DNA from: Roseibium sp.
GTDB taxonomy: Bacteria; Pseudomonadota; Alphaproteobacteria; Rhizobiales; Stappiaceae
Assembly: GCA_017643925.1 (NCBI GenBank)
Contig: JAEPML010000023.1
Coordinates: forward strand, 1 to 64,000
Direction: 5' to 3'
Length of the DNA: 64,000 nucleotides
A program made the position numbers and the translations under genes. This document shows positions 43,249 to 50,354 of this stretch, one piece after another. Position 1 is the first letter of the stretch. Each line of letters starts with the position of its first letter. The notes beneath the pieces were generated by a model that worked only from the letters and a program-made list of their open reading frames with translations, made no database searches and had not been told where the DNA came from.

Positions 43249-44142
43249 TTAGCCTGTTGCCCAGTAGGTGAGAACGATCGGCAGCGTCACCAGAGTCAGC
43301 ACGGTAGACACCAGGATGAAGGCAGCCACCCCCGGAGCCTCTTCTGCCTGGTACCGTGCGACAGGCAGGTAGGTGATTGCCGAGGGCGGCATGAAGCACA
43401 AAAGGACGATGATACTTTCCACCCTTGCGCCAAAGGGCAGGACACTTGTCAGTGCCAGCGCTGCCACCGCCGAAATAGCGATATGAACGGCCGACAACAC
43501 AAAGGCCCGGGCAAGGCCGCCCGTCTTGAGCGTTCCAAGGCTGTAGCCGAGGGTCAGCAACATGACCGGGATCGTCAATCCGGCCAGTATGTCGATCGCA
43601 CTTTCGACCGGTGCTGGGATCTTCCAGCCCGTTGCCATCAGGACAAGGGACAGGAGGACGGCGTAGACCACTGGCTGCCGGGCCAGCGCACCGAAATCGG
43701 GACGGCCCATGGGCAGCGCGATTCCCAGCGTGAAGATGGCCACCAGGATGACCGCAATGAAGCCGATGGTGACAGCCGCACCTTCCGGACCGAAAGCAAG
43801 CGTTGCCACTGGCAATCCGACGCTGCCTACATTGGCCAGCATCATGGGACCGAGATAGGCGCGCACGGGAACCCCAAGCAGCCGCAGAACCGGATAACCG
43901 AGACACGCAAAAACCAACACCAGTGCGGATGCGGCAACAATCACGACCATGAATGTACCGAGTTCGATATGTTCCTTGGCCAGGTGGGAAATGACGAGCG
44001 TCGGATACCCGACATTCGAGACCAGCGCGCCAAACAGGGCGGTGTCGAACCGGGCCTTGACCACGGACAGTGCGTAGCCAACGAGCACACAGATCAGGAC
44101 GGGCAGAAGGACATTGGTGACGTGTTCAAGAATGACCGCCAC
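43249..44142 (-). CDS. AEC-family transporter, copy 2
   Basis: A 297-residue membrane protein, clearly paralogous to the adjacent copy: both share the layout VNVMLPVLLCVLLGYGL/TNVLLPVLICVLVGYAL, the MLANVGSVGLPVATLAFGPEG segment and the C-terminal VTLPIVLTYWATG. It should have the same fold and a related organic-acid substrate. The two copies are 40 bases apart on the same strand and form one operon. A hairpin (44219-44253) lies upstream, between this gene and rsgA. Confidence 0.88.
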   Translation of the reverse strand: MAVILEHVTNVLLPVLICVLVGYALSVVKARFDTALFGALVSNVGYPTLVISHLAKEHIELGTFMVVIVAASALVLVFACLGYPVLRLLGVPVRAYLGPMMLANVGSVGLPVATLAFGPEGAAVTIGFIAVILVAIFTLGIALPMGRPDFGALARQPVVYAVLLSLVLMATGWKIPAPVESAIDILAGLTIPVMLLTLGYSLGTLKTGGLARAFVLSAVHIAISAVAALALTSVLPFGARVESIIVLLCFMPPSAITYLPVARYQAEEAPGVAAFILVSTVLTLVTLPIVLTYWATG

Positions 44143-44218
44143 GCTGTTCCCTCCTGATGTGCGTTGTCCTGCGAGAACGTTAGAAGGGGCGGTGGCGGAA
44201 AATCAACCCTTGCGTTCA

Positions 44219-44253
44219 GGCCGGAGGTGTTGCCCGCAGCAGCACCTCCGGCC
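44219..44253. terminator. Hairpin between rsgA and the AEC genes
   Basis: GGCCGGAGGTG (44219-44229) pairs with CACCTCCGGCC (44243-44253) in an 11-bp stem with a 13-base loop, 21 bases after the rsgA stop on the minus strand. There is no adjacent T run, so it may be a weak terminator or a 3'-end stabilising structure for rsgA. Confidence 0.5.
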
Positions 44254-44273
44254 GAACTGTTTCGGGCGCCGGG

Positions 44274-45368
44274 TTAACCGCCGTCCCAGTTTTTCTGCGC
44301 CTTCTGCTTCATGATGCCCCTGACCATCTTGCCGAACGCCTTGTCCTTCGACCGGCGTTCCGCCAGCGTTGCGGAATTGAAGGCTTCTTCCGCCTTCAAC
44401 TTCCGCCACCTGTTCAACCGGCTTTCGTCCAGCTGCCCTTCGCGGATTGCCTCCTGAACGGCACATCCCGGCTCAGACTGGTGGGCGCAATCGTTGAAGC
44501 GGCAAGTGGCTGCCAACGCATTCACATCCGCAAAGAGATCGTCGATCCCGGACGCGACGTCCGTCAGCTGAAGCTCACGCATACCGGGCGTGTCCAGAAC
44601 CAGACAGCCGCCAGGGACCAGGTGCAACTGGCGCCGGGTGGTCGTGTGACGACCCTTGGCGTCATCCTCACGGATGCCTTGTGTTGCGATCGCATCGGAC
44701 CCGATCAACGCGTTGGTCAGGGTCGATTTGCCAACGCCCGACGAGCCGAGGAAAGCGACCGTGCGGCCCGCCTTGCACCATTCAGCCAGCTTGCTCCCCG
44801 GTTCTTCACCACGGGCATCGAGGGACACAACGGCAACCCGGTCCGAGATCGAGCGGGCCCGTTCTGCATAGTCTTCTGCATCAGACGCCAGGTCCGATTT
44901 CGTCAGCACGATTACCGGCGTGATTTCGGCCTCGAATGCAAGCGCGATATAGCGCTCCAACCTGGCAATGTTGAAATCCTGATTACAGGAGGAAACGACA
45001 AAGGCCGTATCAATATTGGCGGCAATCAGCTGAACCTGCCGGCCCTTGCCCGGCGCACGGCGTTGAAGAAGGCTCTTGCGGTCAAGCAATCTGCTCGATG
45101 CCGGATGGTCTGCATCGAACAGCAACCAGTCCCCGACGGTCGCGTCGGTCCTGGGCGGCAATACCCGGTCGATGTCCTGGCCCCTCGCATGAAGGCCGCT
45201 CCGATGCACCTCAACAACCCGAACCGGGGGTGTTCTCATCAGGTCATCGGCACTGATCTGCTGGGCTAAAGAGGGCTGCCACCCAAGCTCTTCAAGCGGG
45301 CTTGCCTTTACGGATTTTGAAGGCGGGGTGGCGCTGGCTGGAAAAAAACCGGAATAGTCTCGTGTCAT
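44274..45368 (-). CDS. rsgA: Ribosome small-subunit-dependent GTPase A
   Basis: A 364-residue circularly permuted GTPase that helps the final maturation of the 30S ribosomal subunit. An N-terminal OB-fold leads to the G-motifs in permuted order: G4 (TKSD), G1 (GSSGVGKST) and G3 (DTPGMRE). A C-terminal zinc knuckle contains CRFNDCAHQSEPGC with Cys and His ligands. The protein matches the RsgA/YjeQ family in order and length. It appears monocistronic. No other ribosome assembly gene is next to it. Confidence 0.93.
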   Translation of the reverse strand: MTRDYSGFFPASATPPSKSVKASPLEELGWQPSLAQQISADDLMRTPPVRVVEVHRSGLHARGQDIDRVLPPRTDATVGDWLLFDADHPASSRLLDRKSLLQRRAPGKGRQVQLIAANIDTAFVVSSCNQDFNIARLERYIALAFEAEITPVIVLTKSDLASDAEDYAERARSISDRVAVVSLDARGEEPGSKLAEWCKAGRTVAFLGSSGVGKSTLTNALIGSDAIATQGIREDDAKGRHTTTRRQLHLVPGGCLVLDTPGMRELQLTDVASGIDDLFADVNALAATCRFNDCAHQSEPGCAVQEAIREGQLDESRLNRWRKLKAEEAFNSATLAERRSKDKAFGKMVRGIMKQKAQKNWDGG

Positions 45369-45433
45369 CGGATCTCTCGTGACTTAAACACACGTCATCG
45401 GGCGCCCGACAGGGCACCGGTTCATGTATTTTG

Positions 45434-45456
45434 GGCTCTCTGGCGATCAGAGAGCC
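45434..45456. other. Hairpin upstream of rsgA
   Basis: GGCTCTCTG (45434-45442) pairs with CAGAGAGCC (45448-45456) as a perfect 9-bp stem with a 5-base loop, in the gap between the citrate-synthase-like gene and rsgA, both on the minus strand. It lies about 120 bases past the former's stop. No T run follows on the minus strand, so its role is unclear. Confidence 0.45.
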
Positions 45457-45580
45457 TGCTCACGCAAGCTCTGACATCAAGTCTCCATTGGGCGCGGCGA
45501 ATGCAGCGCTGCTTTCTATCTATCCATTTGCCCTGCCGGCTTCAAGATGGCCGAAGAGGTTTCGTCCCTTCACCGCAGCA

Positions 45581-46750
45581 CTATTCCGGTCGCTCTCCGA
45601 CATAGGCGGCACGGGGCCTGATTTTCTCCGGCGAGGCATATTGTTCCAGCGTGTGTGCGATCCAGCCCACCATCCTGCCGGTACAGAAGATCGTCTTGGC
45701 AGCATCCTTCGGCAGGCCATAGGTTCTTTGCACCGCGGCCAGGGCGAAGTCGATATTGGGGGGTTGGCCAAACAGATCCTGGGCAACCTCGATCAGACCC
45801 GGAAGCGCAGCGACAAAGGGATTGCCGGTTTCGCTTTCCAGCAGAAGATCCAGCAGACAGTCTGCGCGCGGGTCGCGCCCCTGGTAGACCGAATGCCCAA
45901 AGCCGGGCAGGGGTTCACCCCGGCTCAGTCGGTCCGACAGGATCGTCTCGATGTCCGAGTCCGGTTCGATCCCCGCAAGCCAGGCCGCGGCCCGGTCCGG
46001 TGCCACACCGTGACGCGGGCCCATGAAAGCGCCTATGCCCGACAAAAGCGCCGCATGAAGCGGTGCCCTGGTTGATGCTGCGCACCGGGCTGCAAAGGCA
46101 CTGGTGTTGAGCTCGTGATCGGCACACAGGACAAGTGCTGCGCGGATCACGTTTTTTGCTCCTGTCGAAACACCGTAGGCTTCCGCGATCTGGGTGTGGA
46201 TGGGCACGGAGACGGGATCGGTGTCGAGCATTGCCGCAACGCTGTAGCGCAGCAGCGCCGCGCCCTTGGTCTGGAGCAGTTTGGGCGCCTGCGTATAGGC
46301 AGCCTTGTCCTGCAGTGGCCAAGCGGCCAGTGCCATCATCAGGCGATCGAGAGGCCCAAGTCCTTGAGGGAGGTCAGGCGGGCCCTTCGGCGCCTTTTCG
46401 GCGAAGGGATCGGCATCTGAGCGCCACAACAGGGTTGCCACGGTTTCGAGTGTCGAGGTCTCGGCCAGATCACTTGCAAGTTTGCCCCGGTAAACCGGCC
46501 CATTGTCCGAAATCAGCGTCAGTTCGGTTTCGAGCACCGGATCGCCGGTGAGGGGCCGCGAGCCCGTGTGGTCTTCAGCAGCACGGCGCCCCTTGAGCCG
46601 CCGCACATCTGCGGCATCGTAGCGGCGTTTCTTGCCATGTCCAGCAACCGACGAAATCAAACCGCGGCTGACATAGGCATAAAGGGTTGCCGGCTGGACC
46701 CCGAGTTCGGCTGCCGCTTCACGCGCGGAAAGGTAGATTGGCCTGTTCAT
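45581..46750 (-). CDS. Citrate-synthase-like protein with N-terminal DNA-binding domain
   Basis: A 389-residue fusion. Residues 1-55 are an excisionase/MerR-type winged helix (LSAREAAAELGVQPATLYAYVSRG, then GKKRRYDAADVRRLKGRRA). The rest is a citrate-synthase fold with catalytic-type residues present: His in ADHELNTSAF, His in GPRHGV and Asp in PNIDFALA. Arg motifs such as GFGHSVYQGRDPRAD remain. This looks like a metabolic enzyme turned regulator, or a bifunctional protein sensing acetyl-CoA, oxaloacetate or citrate. It is divergent from a stand-alone citrate synthase, and the 76 bases between the starts carry palindromic repeats suited to an HTH dimer. The regulatory role is inferred. Confidence 0.85.
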   Translation of the reverse strand: MNRPIYLSAREAAAELGVQPATLYAYVSRGLISSVAGHGKKRRYDAADVRRLKGRRAAEDHTGSRPLTGDPVLETELTLISDNGPVYRGKLASDLAETSTLETVATLLWRSDADPFAEKAPKGPPDLPQGLGPLDRLMMALAAWPLQDKAAYTQAPKLLQTKGAALLRYSVAAMLDTDPVSVPIHTQIAEAYGVSTGAKNVIRAALVLCADHELNTSAFAARCAASTRAPLHAALLSGIGAFMGPRHGVAPDRAAAWLAGIEPDSDIETILSDRLSRGEPLPGFGHSVYQGRDPRADCLLDLLLESETGNPFVAALPGLIEVAQDLFGQPPNIDFALAAVQRTYGLPKDAAKTIFCTGRMVGWIAHTLEQYASPEKIRPRAAYVGERPE

Positions 46751-46784
46751 GCATTGATTTTAAATATCAACATTGATCAATGCA
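46750..46784. promoter_or_regulatory. Palindromic operator candidate between the citrate synthase genes
   Basis: TGCATTGAT (46750-46758) is the exact inverse of ATCAATGCA (46776-46784). The inner ATTGATCAAT (46772-46781) is itself a palindrome, and ATCAA also recurs at 46766-46770. The site touches the start codon of the HTH-citrate synthase gene, so binding would block it. Recognition by that protein is inferred. Confidence 0.6.
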
Positions 46785-46789
46785 AATAA

Positions 46790-46817
46790 CTTGTTTCATG
46801 TGACGCCGTGAAACAAG
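46790..46817. promoter_or_regulatory. Second inverted repeat before the citrate synthase gene
   Basis: CTTGTTTCA (46790-46798) and TGAAACAAG (46809-46817) are perfect inverse copies around a 10-base centre. The right arm overlaps the AAGGAG ribosome site of the downstream gene. It could be a protein-binding site or an mRNA hairpin that hides the ribosome site. Confidence 0.55.
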
Positions 46818-46826
46818 GAGATGACC

Positions 46827-47930
46827 ATGACAGAAGCACCAAACCCGGTGACGATGAACCAGGATCCGACCGCGGGCCTGGAAGGCGTCGTTGCTGCCGT
46901 GACCCGCCTCAGCAATGTCGACGGACAGAACGGCATATTGATCCTGAAGGGTGAGAAGATCGAGGATCTGGCAGGCAAGATACCGTTCGAAGATGCGGTC
47001 GGACATCTTTGGCAGGACCTGAATCTTACCGGCGTATCGTCCATTTCAACCGGATTTGCAGACGCCCGCATGGCGGCTTTTGACGTCGTGCCGCTTCTTG
47101 AGCGTGCTCCTGCGGCACTTTCCGTCTACGAGCTCATGCAGCTTGGACTGACCGCCCTGCCCGGCCATGCCGAATTGCCGGAAGCAATCGCCATTTGCGG
47201 CTCCTTGCCGGTGTTCCTGGCTGCCGCGCACCGCATTTCAAAGAACCTGCACCCGATTGCGCCCGATCCTTCCCTGGACACTGCCACGGACCTTTTGCGC
47301 ATGTTGACCGGGTCCACGCCCTCGAGCGAGGAGGCCGATGCGCTTGACCGCTATCTCGTTACCATCCTGGACCACGGCCTTAATGCGTCCACCTTCACAG
47401 CGCGGGTGATCGGATCAACCCGAGCCGGTCTGAAACAATCGGTGCTCGGTGCCATGGGCGCCTTGAGCGGTCCGCTGCATGGCGGTGCTCCCGGTCCGGT
47501 TCTCGACATGATCGACGCCATCGGAGCACCAGATAACGCGGCAAGCTGGATCACCGGCGCGTTGGCGCGCAAGGAACGTCTGATGGGATTTGGTCACCGG
47601 ATCTACCGCACGCGCGATCCCCGTGCCGACGTTCTGAAGGCAGGTCTGCACCTGCTTGGCGCTTCCAACCCCAAGGTACAGCTTGCCGAGAAGATCGAAG
47701 CTGCAGCGCTAGCCGCCCTCAGGCAGGCAAAACCGGATCGCCCGCTCGATACAAATGTGGAGTTCTACACTGCCGTCTTGTTGGATGCTGTCGGGATAGA
47801 CCGGACACTGTTCACACCGCTTTTTGCAACCGGCCGCGCGGCTGGATGGTGCGCACATGTCCTGGAGCAGCAGACCACAGGCAAACTAATCCGCCCCTCA
47901 TCCCAGTATGTGGGACCGATGCCGGAATAG
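46827..47930 (+). CDS. Citrate synthase (CitA type) or 2-methylcitrate synthase
   Basis: A 367-residue citrate-synthase-family protein. It shows LDHGLNASTFTARVIGSTRAGL with the first catalytic His, ALSGPLHGGAPG with the second, the FGHRIYRTRDPRAD Arg region, and NVEFYTAVLLDAVG, where Glu stands at the usual Asp position, as may occur in the short CitA-type group. The N-terminal HTH of its divergent relative is absent. It would condense acetyl- or propionyl-CoA with oxaloacetate. ATG 46827 is chosen because AAGGAG is six bases ahead; ATG 46821 overlaps the ribosome site. A propionate role is possible but there are no prp genes nearby. Confidence 0.87.
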   Translation: MTEAPNPVTMNQDPTAGLEGVVAAVTRLSNVDGQNGILILKGEKIEDLAGKIPFEDAVGHLWQDLNLTGVSSISTGFADARMAAFDVVPLLERAPAALSVYELMQLGLTALPGHAELPEAIAICGSLPVFLAAAHRISKNLHPIAPDPSLDTATDLLRMLTGSTPSSEEADALDRYLVTILDHGLNASTFTARVIGSTRAGLKQSVLGAMGALSGPLHGGAPGPVLDMIDAIGAPDNAASWITGALARKERLMGFGHRIYRTRDPRADVLKAGLHLLGASNPKVQLAEKIEAAALAALRQAKPDRPLDTNVEFYTAVLLDAVGIDRTLFTPLFATGRAAGWCAHVLEQQTTGKLIRPSSQYVGPMPE

Positions 47931-48037
47931 ATTGTTTGGCGCGTTTCGAAAAGGATCCGTGGCGATAGGCGGGACCACGAGACGTTCTCAAGAAACTTTG
48001 CCGCCCCGGCCTTGAGCCGGAGCCTCTTCAAAGACCC

Positions 48038-48071
48038 CCCGGGTCCCGGATTAAGTCCGGGACAGCCCGGG
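48038..48071. repeat. REP-like GC-rich palindrome
   Basis: CCCGGGTCCCGGA (48038-48050) pairs with TCCGGGA (48056-48062) and CCCGGG (48066-48071), forming a long imperfect stem in the gap between the citrate synthase and DUF533 genes, which are convergent. It has the style of the repeats at 49567 and 51953. It may also terminate both transcripts. Confidence 0.6.
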
Positions 48072-48082
48072 AACCGCGATAA

Positions 48083-48847
48083 TCAGCCGGCCATTTCGGC
48101 TTCACGAACGGCAAGTTCGATCTCGTCAACCAGACCCGGTTCAAGGCCGAGCCGCGCTGCCAGCATCTGCAGATAGGCCTTTTCCGCCGGATGATCCGGG
48201 TCGATGGCGATTCGCGATGCTGCGTAGATTTCGGCGGCCGTTTCCGGGCAACTGGCGCTGGCCACGACCTTGTCGAGGTCGAGCGGTGAGCGCAGCTCGT
48301 CCATGAGAAACGCCTTGGCTTCGCTGTCCAGACCCGCTTCGTCGATCTTTTCGAAGATGCGGTCCTGTTCTTCACGATCGATATGGCCGTCAGCCTTGGC
48401 GGCAGAAATCATGGCGGTCAGGAGGTTCACCGCGAACTGGTTCTCACCGCCCGGCTGCTGCGCCGGATCGAAGGCGGTGCCGCGCGGCGCTTCCAAGGGG
48501 ATCGGCTCGTCCTGCGGATAGCTCGGCCGTGGCTGGTTCTCCTGGTTGGCCTTGTGACCCTGATAGGCCTTGTAGGCAAGTCCAGCGACCAGCGCGAGGC
48601 CACCATAGGTCACGGCCTTCTTGCCGATCTTGCGCCCGGTTTTGGTGCCGAGCATCAATCCCGCCAGTCCGCCGAGCGCCAGGCCACCGCCCTGGGAGGA
48701 CAGAAAATCCTTGCCCTGGGACATGAGATCGCCGGATCCACCGCGCTGCGCAGCTGCGGCACCGCCCCGGCCACCATACTGGCCTCCGGACTGGTTGCCG
48801 CCCTGGCTTCCCAGAAACTGATCCAGCAGGGATTTTGCGTCGAACAT
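48083..48847 (-). CDS. DUF533 protein with TerB-like C-terminal domain
   Basis: A 254-residue protein. The N-terminal third is Gly/Ala/Gln-rich and low in complexity (about residues 15-55), followed by a Gly-rich hydrophobic segment (LALGGLAGLMLGTKTGRKIG, about 60-90) that may insert in a membrane. A helical TerB-like domain at about residues 140-250 contains AAKADGHIDREEQDRIF, the family's acidic metal-site pattern. It resembles YebE/DUF533 proteins, whose role is unclear. ATG 48847 is used, with GGAG before it; a TTG lies one codon earlier. Confidence 0.82.
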   Translation of the reverse strand: MFDAKSLLDQFLGSQGGNQSGGQYGGRGGAAAAQRGGSGDLMSQGKDFLSSQGGGLALGGLAGLMLGTKTGRKIGKKAVTYGGLALVAGLAYKAYQGHKANQENQPRPSYPQDEPIPLEAPRGTAFDPAQQPGGENQFAVNLLTAMISAAKADGHIDREEQDRIFEKIDEAGLDSEAKAFLMDELRSPLDLDKVVASASCPETAAEIYAASRIAIDPDHPAEKAYLQMLAARLGLEPGLVDEIELAVREAEMAG

Positions 48848-48997
48848 CAATTGGCTCCATAAAACGGCCCGCTAGGGGCAAGACACAGGTTTCCTATCAT
48901 TTGGGATTTTCTTACCGCGAAGCAAGCGTGCGATACACTCGCTTACAGTTTTCCGGTCGGGACCGCGATTTCGAGTTTCAGGAGCAGACAAATTCGA

Positions 48998-49543
48998 ATG
49001 GAACTTTTTCTCAAAACCACCAGGAGCGTCGTATTCCTGGTCTTCGTTTTCTTGGTCGTCACGCCCGCGCATGCGTTCCTTGATGATGAGGCGCCGGACA
49101 GCTACCGGATGCTCACCGACGCCGGGGAGAAAGCGGCATTTCAATCAGCCCTGGCCGCCACAGGTGAGAGTTCGACAGACAGACTTGCCGTCTACAGCCA
49201 GGCAACCGATAATTTCGAAACGTCGCCGGACGGCAAAGACGACGTAAAGAACGGATACACGCTTTACGCCGTTCAGGACCGTGGACGGCCTCGCGGAGAA
49301 GAATACCCAACGTATCTTTTCCGGGTAGATGACGATCCGGGGGGCCCGGAACTGATTTACAAAACCCATGCCGGTCCGCGCATCTACCATACAGATTCAA
49401 ACAGTGACACAGGCTGCCTCTTCTCCGCGCAAAAGGGCTATTCGGACATCTGCCTCGTCGATGTCCGGGGCAACCCGGCACCAGACCTCCCCGGGCTTCG
49501 GGATGATTTCTGGTCGGACCTGATGAAAGTCCTGGGTTTCTAG
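48998..49543 (+). CDS. Hypothetical secreted protein
   Basis: A 181-residue protein with a clear signal peptide (MELFLKTTRSVVFLVFVFLVVTPAHA), cleaved before FLDDE. I do not recognise the mature domain. It is acidic, with a single Cys pair (about residues 142 and 153) that could form one disulphide in the envelope. Sequences such as YTLYAVQDRGRPRGEEYPTYLF suggest a compact beta-rich fold. CAGGAGC precedes the ATG by about 15 bases, which is far. The gene is flanked downstream by inverted repeats and lies alone between DUF533 and AsnC genes. Confidence 0.7.
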   Translation: MELFLKTTRSVVFLVFVFLVVTPAHAFLDDEAPDSYRMLTDAGEKAAFQSALAATGESSTDRLAVYSQATDNFETSPDGKDDVKNGYTLYAVQDRGRPRGEEYPTYLFRVDDDPGGPELIYKTHAGPRIYHTDSNSDTGCLFSAQKGYSDICLVDVRGNPAPDLPGLRDDFWSDLMKVLGF

Positions 49544-49566
49544 TCTCAATGCTGTTGCGCGTTAAA

Positions 49567-49728
49567 TGGCATGGATCCCCGATCAAGTCGGGGATGACCC
49601 GGAAAGAGGAAAGTGTCTTCCGTTGCCTCTCCTTGGCTGCGCAAGACATGGGTAATGGCGGTTTGAGCTCGAAGCCGCTCCGGAAACTCGGCAGTCATCC
49701 CCGACTTGATCGGGGACCCATGCCAAAT
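49567..49728. repeat. Inverted pair of REP-like elements
   Basis: A palindromic unit whose core is TCCCCGATCAAGTCGGGGA occurs at 49567-49598 and again, inverted, at about 49693-49728; the copies share about 34 of 35 bases, including flanking GGCATGG. The 95 bases between them hold no gene. This is the layout of bacterial REP doublets (BIME-like), placed between the stop of a secreted-protein gene and the stop of the AsnC gene. Either copy can form a hairpin. Confidence 0.8.
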
Positions 49729-49740
49729 TGTAATCTGGCT

Positions 49741-50226
49741 TCAAACGCCGACCTGCCCCTGGTTCAACGGCAACAGGTTGTCGTCCTTCAGGGTTTCCAT
49801 GGCAATGGATGAGCGGACATGGTGGACGGCTTCCTGGGGCAAGAGGTCGTCATTGATGATGTGGCTCAGCGTCTTCAGGTCCGGCACGACGATCTTCAGC
49901 ATGTAGTCGACATCACCGGTCAGCGTATGCGCCTCCTGGACTTCGGGCATCGCGGTGACCATGTTGCGGAACTTGCGGGCATTTTCCTTGCTGTGCGCAC
50001 CAAGCGTTACCCCGACAAAGGCCGTCACCGTCAAACCAAGCGCTTCCGGATCGAGAGAGGCCTTGTAACGACGTATGATGCCGGCGTCTTCCAGCTTCTG
50101 CCGCCGTCGCGACACCTGGCTTGCGGACAGGTTGATCACGCTGCCAAGCTCTGCATTTGTCAGTGCCGCATTGTCCTGCAGGGCGGCCAACAGCTTCACG
50201 TCATAGCCATCAAGAGCAATTATCAT
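49741..50226 (-). CDS. Lrp/AsnC-family transcriptional regulator
   Basis: A 161-residue feast/famine regulator. The N-terminal helix-turn-helix (residues 7-60) includes LQDNAALTNAELGSVINLSASQVSRRR, and the C-terminal RAM domain includes YMLKIVVPDLKTLSHIINDDLL. Such proteins assemble into octamers and respond to an amino acid. It is divergent from 4-hydroxyphenylpyruvate dioxygenase with 128 bases between, so tyrosine or phenylalanine is the likely effector and the dioxygenase gene the target. Confidence 0.92.
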   Translation of the reverse strand: MIIALDGYDVKLLAALQDNAALTNAELGSVINLSASQVSRRRQKLEDAGIIRRYKASLDPEALGLTVTAFVGVTLGAHSKENARKFRNMVTAMPEVQEAHTLTGDVDYMLKIVVPDLKTLSHIINDDLLPQEAVHHVRSSIAMETLKDDNLLPLNQGQVGV

Positions 50227-50263
50227 GCGTGTTTTCCAATTTTTTCACACATATCGTGCATAA

Positions 50264-50286
50264 GCATATGCGAAAGCACGTGCTTT
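50264..50286. promoter_or_regulatory. Palindromic operator candidate between AsnC and HPPD genes
   Basis: AAAGCACGTGCTTT (50273-50286) is a perfect 14-base palindrome, joined to GCATATGC (50264-50271), also palindromic. The pair lies 37-60 bases upstream of the AsnC start and about 70 bases before the HPPD start. Side-by-side palindromes suit Lrp-type octamer binding. Recognition by the adjacent AsnC protein is inferred. Confidence 0.55.
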
Positions 50287-50354
50287 GCACACACCCTGCG
50301 CAACAAGACAGGCATTCTGAACCTCAATGACGCCATCTTTGAGGAGAGCCTTCC

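Noticed and set aside
46827..47930. Glu in place of the catalytic Asp in the citrate synthase NVEFYT motif
   Set aside because: Short CitA-type enzymes may carry Glu here, so it is not treated as loss of function without an alignment.
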